Below, in pieces: positions 33,701 through 43,924 of a stretch of 64,000 nt of DNA. Origin of the DNA: Antedon mediterranea (lineage: Eukaryota; Echinodermata; Crinoidea; Comatulida; Antedonidae); NCBI RefSeq assembly GCF_964355755.1, contig NC_092675.1:10613312-10677311 (forward strand). The letters run 5' to 3'. Under the pieces are notes generated by a model. The model was given only the letters and a program-made list of their open reading frames with translations. It was not told where the DNA came from and made no database searches. How positions within the stretch are numbered: the stretch's first letter is position 1; each line of letters begins with the position of its first letter. The translations under genes and the position numbers were made by a program.

Positions 33701-34430
33701 AAAAATAAAAACACATTTTAATTTGTTTAGCTAGGCTAGTTACTTATGCACCTACGCCGGCCTGTGCTGTAGGCCTAAATAAATGAAATGTCATTTAGGC
33801 CTAGGCCTAACTGCAGTAGTAGGCCTAGGCCTAGTAAACACTGACAAAATATGACATTTATTATGTCCTACTACTACTAGCCTAGCCTAGGTAGTCTCTA
33901 TATAAAGTAATTAAACTTGAGATCCAACACTATTTTATATTTAATTTTCACAGTAAATAATGGTGTAATAGCACAATATTATGGCTAGGCTTGAGGATCA
34001 AATGATTGTGGGTTAATTAAGTTGGATACAATACAAACAAACGATTTAGGTTTTTTAAACTCACCAATTAAATTTGGCTAGATTAGAGGGATGTTAATCA
34101 TATAGGCCTAGGCCTAGCCTAAGTTATATGACATCAAATGTATATTTTATCAATCTATTATCTACTGTATGCTAGCTTTTTATTTAGGCTAAATATTATT
34201 AATATTACTGTTGCATGTATGGATGCTTGTTGCAGGCACTTTTTGCTTGAGATCACGCCATGTTTTCAGATATCACACCACCGCCGCCCGGCATTTCATT
34301 CAAGCATGTGCCCAACTTTCTTGCCACGTTTAACAACTTCAAACATATATTACTTACCTAAAACATATTTAAACATTAAGCAGTGTAAACTAAATAGTAA
34401 CAGCACATTCAGTCGTAATGAAGAAACCAT
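21721..34430 (-). CDS. VLDLR-like: Gene A: VLDLR/ApoER2-like lipoprotein and reelin-type receptor, complete
   Basis: Exons on the minus strand: 34430-34358, 33692-33582, 28202-28080, 26560-26441, 25960-25592, 25314-25189, 24987-24862, 24528-23883, 23744-23344, 23051-22664, 22362-22227 and 21738-21721. All boundaries have GT/AG ends and matching phases. The sum is 2637 bases, 878 codons plus stop, close to human VLDLR. Domains in order: signal peptide, eight LDLa, two EGF, YWTD propeller, third EGF, short Ser/Thr/Asn stem, membrane helix, tail with [15 protein letters not shown]. That tail block is typical of VLDLR and ApoER2 rather than LDLR. NPVY is the family's docking site for clathrin adaptors and Disabled. 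The expected role is endocytosis of lipoprotein or vitellogenin-like ligands and possibly reelin-type signalling. The last exon and the tail end are the least certain part. Confidence 0.9.
22227..22362 (-). CDS. VLDLR-like: Gene A exon 11: cytoplasmic tail with NPVY
   Basis: The exon encodes [18 protein letters not shown] then [19 protein letters not shown] and ends GQYLP at a phase 0 donor GTAAGT. FDNPVY is the internalisation and adaptor motif. The identity to ApoER2 over [15 protein letters not shown] is the best evidence for the subgroup. Confidence 0.92.
22664..23051 (-). CDS. VLDLR-like: Gene A exon 10: third EGF domain, stem and membrane segment
   Basis: It begins [16 protein letters not shown] and YSCLCPS, the EGF domain after the propeller. 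A short stem rich in Thr, Ser, Pro and Asn follows ([13 protein letters not shown]), likely O-glycosylated but shorter than in LDLR. Then a membrane helix [20 protein letters not shown]. The exon ends AG|GTATGT, and the split codon gives Arg. Confidence 0.92.
23344..23744 (-). CDS. VLDLR-like: Gene A exon 9: second half of the YWTD propeller
   Basis: The blades are [33 protein letters not shown] and [16 protein letters not shown], with WPNGLASDL and [10 protein letters not shown] between them. This is the propeller half that in LDLR-type receptors releases ligand at low pH. The 401-base exon ends in QKQID with a phase 1 donor GTAAGA. Confidence 0.92.
23883..24528 (-). CDS. VLDLR-like: Gene A exon 8: two EGF domains and first half of the YWTD propeller
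   Basis: One 646-base exon starts with [12 protein letters not shown], a first EGF domain. A second, calcium-binding type follows ([21 protein letters not shown]). Then come propeller blades with [12 protein letters not shown] and [13 protein letters not shown], ending in [12 protein letters not shown]. In vertebrate genes this part is divided among several exons. Here it is continuous. Confidence 0.92.
24862..24987 (-). CDS. VLDLR-like: Gene A exon 7: LDLa repeat 8
   Basis: The module reads [29 protein letters not shown], followed directly by the EGF exon with Asn across the junction (SKCNVDEC). It has 126 bases, acceptor TTCTTTACAG and donor GTAAGT. Confidence 0.9.
25189..25314 (-). CDS. 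VLDLR-like: Gene A exon 6: LDLa repeat 7
   Basis: The module reads [27 protein letters not shown]. It has 126 bases, phase 1-1, acceptor TTTGTAAACAG and donor GTAAGT. The aromatic residue before the fourth cysteine is replaced by Glu. Confidence 0.9.
25592..25960 (-). CDS. VLDLR-like: Gene A exon 5: LDLa repeats 4-6 on one exon
   Basis: One 369-base exon encodes three modules: [38 protein letters not shown] and [17 protein letters not shown], with a His/Pro-rich linker before the third. Three repeats on one exon is the signature of LDLR exon 4 and VLDLR exon 5. Confidence 0.93.
26441..26560 (-). CDS. VLDLR-like: Gene A exon 4: LDLa repeat 3
   Basis: A complete module [29 protein letters not shown]; the usual SDE is ADE. 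It has 120 bases, acceptor AATTGTTGTAG and donor GTAAGT. Confidence 0.9.
28080..28202 (-). CDS. VLDLR-like: Gene A exon 3: LDLa repeat 2
   Basis: The frame gives [30 protein letters not shown], 123 bases, between acceptor TTTACTAACAG and donor GTAAGT. Its 5' splice partner can be exon 2 or the alternative first exon at 29041-29209. Confidence 0.9.
29041..29209 (-). CDS. Alternative first exon within intron 2 (second signal peptide)
   Basis: ATG at 29209-29207 opens [20 protein letters not shown], a good signal sequence. About 35 polar, basic residues follow, including [15 protein letters not shown], and the exon ends in a phase 1 donor GTAAGA. Spliced to exon 3 it gives Phe across the junction and an in-frame receptor lacking LDLa repeat 1. 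A TATA box and initiator lie at suitable distance upstream. An in-frame ATG at 29290 is only about 4 bases after the predicted start site and is probably skipped. Alternatively it is the first exon of a nested small secreted protein: the GRRK stretch looks like an amidation and dibasic cleavage site of a peptide precursor. Confidence 0.6.
29291..29322 (-). promoter_or_regulatory. TATA-Inr core promoter for the alternative first exon
   Basis: On the minus strand TATATAG (29322-29316) is followed by an initiator TCAGTC (29296-29291). The A of the initiator (29294) is 28 bases after the first T of the TATA box, the spacing of metazoan core promoters. The ATG of the alternative exon follows 85 bases later. 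Confidence 0.6.
29323..33581. other. Large part of intron 2 of gene A
   Basis: No further exon is supported here. At about 30270-30360, 30690-30785 and 31560-31665 there are diverged repeats rich in TTCGCAAAATTTGC and AAATTGCAAA motifs, possibly remnants of one element bounded by GCTCACC and GGGCAGCTTGAGC. At 32000-33200 the sequence is AT-rich and featureless. Confidence 0.4.
33582..33692 (-). CDS. VLDLR-like: Gene A exon 2: LDLa repeat 1
   Basis: A phase 1-1 exon of 111 bases: [26 protein letters not shown]. All six cysteines and the acidic calcium site are present. The acceptor is TTTATTTAG and the donor GTATGC. Confidence 0.88.
34358..34430 (-). CDS. VLDLR-like: Gene A exon 1: signal peptide
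   Basis: ATG at 34430-34428 opens [17 protein letters not shown], followed by LMFKYVLG, a good signal sequence. The donor is GTAAGT at 34357. The split codon with exon 2 gives Gly, yielding ..[12 protein letters not shown]. Confidence 0.85.
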
Positions 34431-34830
34431 TTCCTAAAGAACTGTGTATAAATCCGTGTCAAAATGTCTGGAGTAATTTCAAAAGGTATTCCGGAGTGTA
34501 CTAGACTTCGTGTGTATTCTCTTCGGCGGGCGTTTTTCATCTGCTGCTGCTCTGATAATAAAAAAGGCACACAACTATGGAAATGACGTCACATCAGGAG
34601 ATTAATTTTTGAATGAGTGCCAAGAAATGGCGACTGACTGATATTATAATTATTAACCTACCTCGTGTAACTATGTTTCTTACAAAATTATACGAACAAT
34701 ACTATATCATATAAACATAATAAAGTACAGAGTACAATTTAAAACATATTCTAAGGTGATTTTAGACTTCGTTTTAAACATTTTACATTTAAGAGGGAGA
34801 ACAAACAGCTGTTGGAATAGCCAAAATATT

Positions 34831-34889
34831 TACTATACTACACACACACGACGCGCTGTTTACACGTCACGTGTGTGTGTAGTATAGTA
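34831..34889. other. Perfect 20-bp inverted repeat with CA/GT core
   Basis: TACTATACTACACACACACG at 34831-34850 is perfectly complementary to 34870-34889, leaving a 19-base loop. It lies about 400 bp upstream of the start codon of the VLDLR-like gene, in its probable 5' flank. Confidence 0.85.
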
Positions 34890-35498
34890 GTAATTGTCAC
34901 ATGATTATAACATTGTTTTCATTGACGCACATAATAATAATCATAATATTATATAATTTCTGTTGTCAAAATTACTGTATGATAGAGCATGGAGGTATAA
35001 CCTACATGGATAGAGGTAGAATTTTCAACAGCATTTTATTTAGATCAAGAGGAAACAAAAAGTAAACGACATTTAGTTCTCTACTGCATATTATAATTAT
35101 TTGTGTAGAGGCTACACGACACTAAATAGAGGAGGCCTATATTATGTTAGTTAGAAGAAATAGACTACTGCTGTAACTAACAGTAACACTAATAATAAAT
35201 ATTGATAATGACATTGCAGTAACTCCACAGTAAAATACCGTACTAACTACTCGTAGTAATAATACTAACATAACTTAACATATAGAATAGAAAGAGAAAA
35301 TATATGATAACCAAATTTAATTGTCACTATGGCCAATTAAAAGGTTATATGCATTGATTTAAATACATTTATATTGATTCTTTTTATTATAGGTCCAAAA
35401 GATAGATTTATTGACTTGACGAATCGAAATTTAAATTTCGCACAGAAAGATTTTGTAAATCGACCATACCACCATCCATATTTTTATTGTCCTAAGGC

Positions 35499-35537
35499 AC
35501 CATGGAGGAAAAAAATAATTATTTTTTCCTCCATGGT
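35499..35537. other. 39-bp near-perfect palindrome
   Basis: ACCATGGAGGAAAAAA and TTTTTTCCTCCATGGT flank a TAATTA centre, with one extra A in the left arm. Related CCATGGAGGA motifs occur at about 35672 and 50483. It may be a fused pair of transposon ends, but no element boundaries were found. Confidence 0.8.
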
Positions 35538-37789
35538 AACACTAATACATATTCAGTCATGCCAGAATTTTAGCATATTAAAAGGTGTGAAAATTTCACA
35601 CAATTATAAACAATTTTTATCACCCTATAGTTAGTTAATATACAATGAGTACAGATTTAAGATAAGATCAGCCATGGAGGAATTATCAACCAATAGTCAT
35701 TTATTCATGCTTTGATTTTGACCCTGTGGCAAAAGGTAAGGTGAATTCCCTTTGTTTCCATTAAGAAAACTGCTCATTCACAACAGGGAGTTGTTATTAG
35801 AACTCCCTGTTCACAAGTATCTGACAGATTATATTTATCATCATGCCATAATAATATCCAATCAGACAAAAATTAACTGGAAGGAATGACACATTGCATG
35901 GTTCTCGAACGAAATAAAATCAAAAGTAGTTTGTTCTCACTTTAATAATTTAAAACACAAACAACTGAGTTATTTTGCTGAAAGAAGGTACAGATGGTTA
36001 GTTAACTGTAAATAAGTGTTTTAATTTAACCTATTCGTAATATTAAATGACAGTTTGGACGGCCTTGAGAGAGAAGAAATTTTCTTTCTTTTTCAATGGG
36101 ATTTTAGAATAATTTAAAAGAATATTAATAATAATAATAATATTTAAAGTCTTGGCAGTTAACTTTCTTTCAGCTAAACGGGATGATATCTGATCTTCAT
36201 ATTCATAAAATGTGTTTGAATGGTTGTGTGGCGTTATGTGTTCTTCCCAATTTTATTTCTTCAAACAGATCATGAATAAATATAAAAATAATTGCACCAA
36301 TGTATGGTTCATCAGTAATTCATTTTTTAAGGATATAGTGTACGGTATCAAAACTAAAATTTTTCATATAAACATTACATTATTGATACGCACAACGTAT
36401 ATATAATACGTATATAAATAATATAATAGTAACGTTTCGTTGTGGCTTCAAATTATAATTTAAATAGTTTCTTTGTTTATACTCCTGGTGTATACTGTAT
36501 ATACATGTATATACCATTCGGACGATAAAAAGATTATTATAAGTAATTCTAACGACAGGTTTGTATTGAGTCATCGAGACTCAGGAAATAAACAAATCTT
36601 TTTTACTTTAGACTGTGTGTTCGGACAAAACAAAACAAAAAAACTTGTGACGAGTTCGGGTTATCCGAGTTAACGCGCACACTGTGGAACTAAATAGCAA
36701 TACATTTTCACACTAAATAAATTTGTTGTTACAACTTGTAACATATTTGATCTCCCCACTTACTGAATTGAATCATGATTATTTTTAACATCTGTCTCAC
36801 ATATGAGGGAGGCTGTTGGAGCATTCGTAGTTTTCTTCTTACTACTGCAAAAGGTTTTTGTGCGCCGTGTTTGAATATGTTTTCCCATTGTGCGCAGGAA
36901 ATTTCTCTCAAAATCAGTTGTGTATGAGGTTGTGATTGGAATCAAACGTAATGTTGGTCGGCCGCGTGTGGGCCTATATGTTATCATGGAAATAATTCTT
37001 CATGGATATAGCATAGGTAACATTACGGGACCTATTTCTATTCTATTTTTTCATTAATGACGTCATCAAAATGAAAGATGAAGATAATCACCTAAGAATT
37101 TTGGCAAATGTGAATGTGATAAACTATGTGAAATGAGATGAAAATATACTTTTTCAATTCGACTGGCCATTTTAAAAAATGACGAAAGTTATCCTTTTGC
37201 TTACGTGGTGGTAACAGAATGAACTATTATTAACAGGTTTGCATCCTTAATGTAAAGTGAGGGTGTAGGTAAAGTTGTGCTTATGGCAACGCAACATTCT
37301 CTATGCTTAGACAACAAAAGAACAGCATTTTTATTTTTGTGGTAATATCTCTAAAGACCTAAACACCAACGTGTTGAAGAAATTAGTTTAATGTCCATAA
37401 AACCAAAATGGCCGCTACCCACAGTGTTTTTTTTATACCTGTACCGTATATCAGGTTACTCAGTTATCAAAATAGCACCTTTTTTTTCGAATTGTATATA
37501 GGCCTACTGCTTCACTCTCTACACATTATTTTGCATATGTGCTCATTATAATATTATATTCAGTCAATTGAAAATCAAAGACGGTGGTAATTTTAAGATG
37601 CCCACTGCTGTAGACCACAATCCTATTTTGACTTAATATTTAGAATCAAAATCAAATTATTTTTCTTCGAAGTAATTACCCACCTTTATTGTTATATTTT
37701 TAAATTTATAATACTTTACTGAAATCTAAATAAATGTGTGTTTCTAGTGTTTCTATCTAAAGACACTGAGAAACGGTGCTTGCTTGCTT
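35538..37789. other. Non-coding flank, nothing recognised
   Basis: A small hairpin ACAGGGAGTT/AACTCCCTGT lies at about 35783-35815. Otherwise the stretch is AT-rich with short frames lacking any domain. Confidence 0.4.
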
Positions 37790-37833
37790 AATTAAATAAT
37801 TAAATAATAATAATAATGATGATGATGATAATG

Positions 37834-37901
<68 letters not shown>

Positions 37902-37908
37902 AATAATC
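37790..37908. repeat. (TAA)n/(TGA)n microsatellite
   Basis: Runs of AATAATAAT with an internal GATGATGATGAT block extend over about 115 bases. It is a simple repeat without coding capacity. Confidence 0.95.
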
Positions 37909-38329
37909 GGACTCAATGGACTCTTCATTATTCGACGAAGCGATTGTTATTGACTTCATCAATTTCCCCTAAAAACAGTGGCTTCTTTCTATATCAGCAT
38001 GTTCTGAAATAGATATGCTCTGTAGGAATTTCTTGTTTGTGAAAAGATTCAGGACAGAAATTCCTTTAAAAATAACCCATATCCATAAATGTTGGTCTTT
38101 ATCTGCTCTTTCAGCATTTGGTTATTATGGCCGTATGTGGTATTACTGAAGATGAATATTTAAGTATGACTTCTTTGTGAGGCAAATAAGCCTGGTTGAT
38201 GCGATAGAAGATGAACCATCTGAACTTTTTAGTGAGACCTCGGTAGAATACTGCTATACTGATTTAAGGAGTAACTTTACAAATAGCAACTTGGATTGTG
38301 GAGAATTATATAATGAAGAGTGAGAAACC

Positions 38330-39010
38330 AATAAAGAAGAAGAGGAGGCAAGAACAATTCAGGAAATGGAAAACGGAAGCATTAAGGACCAGATGAGATT
38401 CCTGTTAAAGCTCTTAAATTCTTGGGGGAATTTGGGATAAATAATACCACAAGAATTCTGACTAGCATAGAACAATATTAGTTTTAATAAGTCATATGCC
38501 TATAACAAAAGTTTTACTAAAAGTTATACTAATGCATATTTAGAACGATTGAAATTGCAGAGGTTTCACCATGTCTTTTCAATCTTTACAGTGAAACCAT
38601 TTTAAGATGCAAGATTCCCCAGGGGCAAACATTGGTGAAAGAAACAAAAAAACAATTTACAACACCTGTATGATACGGTATTACTTTCAGAATGTGAATC
38701 AAAGTTGCAGGATTTATAAGTTGACAGAAGAGTGAAGATATGGTACCGGTAACATTCAAAGTTAGAATATTAATGTCAGTTGAACCTGTATAGCAAAGGA
38801 AGTGGAACAGGTAGTAAACTTCAAATACTTTGGTCATAATAAAAGAAGATGATGCAAGAAGACGATCACTGGAGATGTTTAAAAAAAAATGAATTGTTCA
38901 ACTTAAATTAAAGATGGTAAATATATTTCAAAAAGACTGCCAATTTTCTCAAAGGGAAAGTTTGAGAAAGATGTATCATTCTTAAACCTGATTTATTAGA
39001 AAAAGGAAAC
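38330..39010 (+). pseudogene. Decayed LINE reverse transcriptase relic
   Basis: Short blocks in shifting frames recall a non-LTR reverse transcriptase. Near 38350-38470: ARTIQEMENGSIK, DEIPVKALKFLGEFGINN and RILTSI, matching the well known GPDEIP block. Near 38790-38850: EQVVNFKYFGHIIKEDDA, matching the segment after the catalytic palm. Near 38930-38985: NIFQKDCQFSQRESLRKMYHS. The catalytic box is missing. Stops separate the blocks, so it is an old dead copy. Confidence 0.65.
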
Positions 39011-40561
39011 TACATTTCAGTGAAACCTAAAAATATAATCAGATGAGCTTTAGGCCTATGTACTATGTATGAATTTCTTCTTCTGGTGTCAAGTGTGGTT
39101 GCAGATTATTGATTGATTTGGGTAATTGGGTAAAATTGAGAGAAAACGGCCATTTTAGTTTGTGAAATTAGCAACTTGTTTTCTTGTTTTTTCTCCATTC
39201 TTGTGTTGTTGTTGGGTCTTAGGAAGTACCTACAATAAAAATAAATTTTGTTTGTCAATATTGTAGGTCAAACCGTATAGATTTATATAGGTAAAATGTG
39301 TGTATTGGATCATGGAACTATAATATCTAGTTCCATGATTTGATAGAGGTCGAGGTATTATTACAGTAGGTTCCATTCCATTGGAAATACTGGCGACATA
39401 ATGATGCAATAGTGTCAAAATGCCCAGGCCACGATGAGTCAATTTCCGTTCATTCATAATATTTAGCAATAGGTTGGTTTTATAGATAATCTTTATTTCT
39501 ATATAGTTAACATAAGAAGTACGTCAGGATAAATAGGTCTGTTTTGATCTTCAACTAAACAAACACAGTATGTAGAAAAGGCTACCAGCATATATATTAT
39601 ATACAATAATAATATTTAATATATATTTTGTATTTATTTTAAAGTAATAACCTGGAAGCTCTCTACTTATTAACCGCTTTTCGTTAAACTGTTTAATCAA
39701 AGCTATACGTGGTTAATATACTTCAATAAATAATAGCAGGGAAATCAAGAAATTAAAAGCAGGGAAATTCTTGAACTCATATGCCAAGTAAGCATTAAAA
39801 TATTGTATTGATTATGGCGATTGAAGATAAAAATAATAATGATGACAATAATAAATCGTGATGGTAAAGTGATGCGTCTCATGCTGTATATGGAGTTTCC
39901 GAAAAATGTTTTTCCAAAGAATTTACCGTAGTTCATACGATGGATTTAAATTACAATTTACACACGTTCCCTGCTTCTACTTTCTCTGATAGATTTCCTG
40001 TTTGGTTTTTACCCAATTGGATGCATTGCTGTATAGCGGATCAAGACATTCGGGTGTAAGGGCAGGGGGAACTAATCACTAATATTTTTTAGGTTGGTTT
40101 GAACAAGGCAATCTCACATTGCCTTGGATTAATTTTGTTATTAATATATTCACCACAGTCTCATTTTCTAACCAGCTGTTGCTCTGTAGAAACTGTATAT
40201 AGGCCTATTACAAACGCAATTCATTTTTTTTAAATATATAAGGGCCTACATTAGGCCTACAGTACTATATGGTGGTATAATGTACACACTTAGACCAGGG
40301 AGATCTCCCTGCTCAGACGTAAGATTTCAAGCTTGATATCGCCTGATTGACCACGTGCACGTATCAATGACTATACTACTACTTATTATTATTATCCATG
40401 ATTACTAAACCACCGACGCCATGAAGTATTGCACCAAGGGTTATGCCTATAAAGGTAACCCATAGTACATTATACTCCAAGCTGTAATTTATTAGAGATA
40501 TATTTTCCCGATTTAATTCCATTTGACGATTTTAACATTATAATTCGACCTAAAGCCAATA
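39011..40561. other. Non-coding stretch, nothing recognised
   Basis: Only short frames without domain content. AT-rich sequence and scattered AGGCCTA motifs are all that can be seen. Confidence 0.4.
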
Positions 40562-43500
40562 TAGGCTAGTCAATCTAGCATTTTGAGTGAAACAAATTGC
40601 AAACAGAGATTTTTTTTTTTAAATGGTTACATATGATAAGGTGATTATTTTTTGAGCATCACACTCATCCCGAAGGTATGCAAATTAGCTTAAATATGCA
40701 AATTAGGGTGAAATTACAGGGTTACCATATCTTAAAAACTACTAATCGTAGAGAGTTCATTTTTGCACAGTCTGGTTCAGAATATATATATTTATATTTG
40801 CTCTAATGAGACATTTTACATAAAAATGTCCGGAAGTACCAAATTTTGACCCTTGACCCCATTTCTCAATATTTACATAAATATGTGATTAAAATGTCTG
40901 TAGAGACTTTATTTTGGACTCAATGACTTGGATATTGTTTTTCAATACCCACCATAGAACTGTATTATAATTCCTAAAATCACAACTTCGTCATGCACCT
41001 CGAAAGTATGCAAATTAGTAGTACAAGTAATATTAAATATGCAAATTAGGGAGTGAAATTACAGCGTTGCCATATCTCGAAAACCGCTAATGCTAGAGTG
41101 TTGATTTTTTCACTAAAATATTTAAAATGTATATATTTATATTTGCTGTAATGAGACATTTTACAAAAAAATGCCCGGAACTATGACATTTGACCCTCGA
41201 CCCCATTTCTCAATATTGCATATATAATGAAAACTAAAATGTCTGTAGAGACTTTGTTTTGCCCTCAAATGACTCGGATACAGGTTTCTAATAGCCAACA
41301 TAGGAATGTTTAGTAAATCTCAAAATCACACCTGTATCACTCACCTTCAAAGTATGCAAATTATTAGTACAAGTTACATGAAATATGCAAATTAGGGGGT
41401 GAAATTACAGGTTCCTATATGTATCGAAAACCGCTAAGGTAGAGAGTTGATTTTTTCAAAAACTTGTTCAGAATGTACATATTTATATTTGCTCTAATGA
41501 AACATTTTACGAAAAAATGACCGGAAATACAACAATTGACCCTTGACCCTATTTATCAATGTTTGCATACATAATGCGACTAAAATGTCTGTAGATAATT
41601 TTTTTTGACTCAAATGACTCGGATACAGTTTTCCTATTGTCAGCATAGGACCGCTTTGTAATTCCCAAAATCACATCTTTGTCACATACCTTGAAAGTAT
41701 GCAAATTATTAGTACAAGTTACATGAAATATGCAAATTAGGGGTGAAATTACAGTCTTCCCATATCTCGAAAACCATTAATGCTAGAGAGTTGATTTGAA
41801 TTCAGAGTTGATTCAGAATTTACATATTATTTATATTCGCTGTAATGAAACATTTTACGCAAAAATTGTCATGATTGAATTATGACATTTGACCCTTGAC
41901 CCTATTTCTCAATATTTTCATATAATTCAACTAAAATATCTGTACAGACTGTTTTGGCCTCAAATGACTCAGATACAGGTTTTCTATAGCCAGCATAGAA
42001 CTGTTAGTAATTCTCAAAATCACACCTTTGTTACTTCCCTAGAAAATATGCAAATTAGTAGTACAAAGAGGTGAAAGTTGCCATATCTCTATCGGTCATT
42101 AGCGTTTTTCGAGATACATAAGGCTGTAATTTGCATATTTCATATAACTTGTACTAATAATTGGCATACTTTCGAGTTGCTTGACTTTTTGGAATTACTA
42201 AACGATCCTATACTGGCTATATAAAACCTGTATCCAAGTCATTTGAGGCCAAAACAAAGTAGTCTGTACATACATTTTAGTTACATTATATGCAAATATT
42301 GAGAAATAGGTTCGAGGGTCAAATGTCATACTTTCGATAATTGTTTTTTCAATAATGAACCAGATACAGGTTTTCTATAGCCAGCATAGAACTGTTTAGT
42401 AATTCTCAAAATCACACCTCTGTTACTTCGCTTGAAAGTATGCAAATCAGTAGTACTAGAAAGTTGCCATATCTCTCTCTCTCTCGGTCATTAGCGTTTT
42501 CGAGATACATAAGGCAATTCACTGTAATTTGCATATTTCATATAGCTTGTACTACTAATTTGCATCCTTTCGAGGTGCTTGACTTATACTGGCTATATAA
42601 AACCTGTATCCGAGTCATTTGAGGCTAAAACAATGTCTGTACATACATTTTAGTTGCATTATGCAAATATTGAGAAATAATAATAATAATATCCTGGATT
42701 TATATAGCGCCTAATGTTGTGAAACCTCTAAGCGCTGTACATAAACTAATACGAAAAAAGGGAATTCCAACCATGCCAAAATGAAGGCGTGATTTTGGGA
42801 ATTACAAAGCGGTCCTATGCTGACTATAGGAAACATGTATCCGAGTTATTTGAGTCCAAAACAAAGTCTCTACAGACATTTTAGTCGCATTATGTATGCA
42901 AACATTGATAAATGGGGTCGAGGGTCAATTGTTGTATTTCCGGTCATTTTTTCGTAAAATGTTTCATTAGAGTAAATATAAATATGTACATTCTGAACAA
43001 GTTATTGGAAAAATCAACTCTCTAGCCTTAGTGGTTTTCGATATATAGGAACCTTTAATTTCACCCTCTAATTTGCATATTTCATGTAACTTGTACTAAT
43101 AATTTGCATACTTTGGAGGTGAGTGATACAGGTGTGATTTTGAGATCTACTAAACAGTCCTATGTTGGCTATTAGAAACCTGTATCGGAGTCATTTGAGG
43201 GCAAAACAAAGTCTCTACAGACATTTTAGTTTCATTTATATATATGCAATATTGAGAAATGGGGTCGAGGGTCAAATGTCATACTTCCGGTCAATTTTTT
43301 GTAAAAGGTTTCATTGGAGCAAATAGAAATATGTACATTTTGAATACGGCTGTGAAAAAATCAGCTCTCTAGCATTAGTGGTTTTCAAGATATAGGACAA
43401 CTGTAATTTTTTCCCCTTATTTGCATATTTTATTTAAATTGTACTACTAATTTGCATACTTTCGAGGTGTGTGACAAAGGTGTGATTTTGGGAATTACAA

Positions 43501-43924
43501 AGTGATCCTATGCTGGTTATTAGGAACCTATGTCTGGGTCATTTGAGGGCAAAATAAAGTCTCTACAGACATTTTAGTCACATTGTATATGCAAACATTG
43601 GGAAATGGGGTCGAAGGTCAAATGTTGTACTTCCGGTCATTTTTTCGTAAAATGTTTCATTAGAGTAAATATAAATATATACATTTTGAATAGATCAGTG
43701 AAAATATCAACTCTCTTGGACTAGTAGTTTTTGAGATATGGTAACCCTGTAATTTCACCCTAATTTGCATATTTAAGCTAATTTGCATATCATAGGGATG
43801 AGTGACAAAGGTGTGATGCTCAAATTTTGATCTCCTCATCATATATGACCATTTAAAAAAGAAAAATCTCTGTTTGCAATTTGTTTCACTTTGGGCTGTT
43901 TTTTTTGCTAGATTGACTAGCCTA
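40562..43924. mobile_element. Large foldback element with about 340-bp tandem units in both arms
   Basis: The left end TAGGCTAGTCAATCTAGCA is repeated in inverted form at the right end, and an ATA triplet flanks both sides. From the left, about four units of 340 bp run head to tail (landmark CATATCTCGAAAACCGCTAA near 40730, 41070, 41415 and 41760). Near 42090 the orientation flips and the same units continue in reverse complement to 43850. Each unit holds one or two ATGCAAAT octamers and the CTGTAGAGACTTTGTTTTG block. A 100-bp foreign segment with TATATAGCGCC sits at about 42676-42780. No protein is encoded. Confidence 0.88.

Noticed and set aside
42676-42780. TATATAGCGCC / AAGCGCTGTACAT segment as a functional hairpin
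   Set aside because: This type of sequence is common as an interspersed repeat fragment in invertebrate genomes; here it looks like a small insertion in the foldback element.
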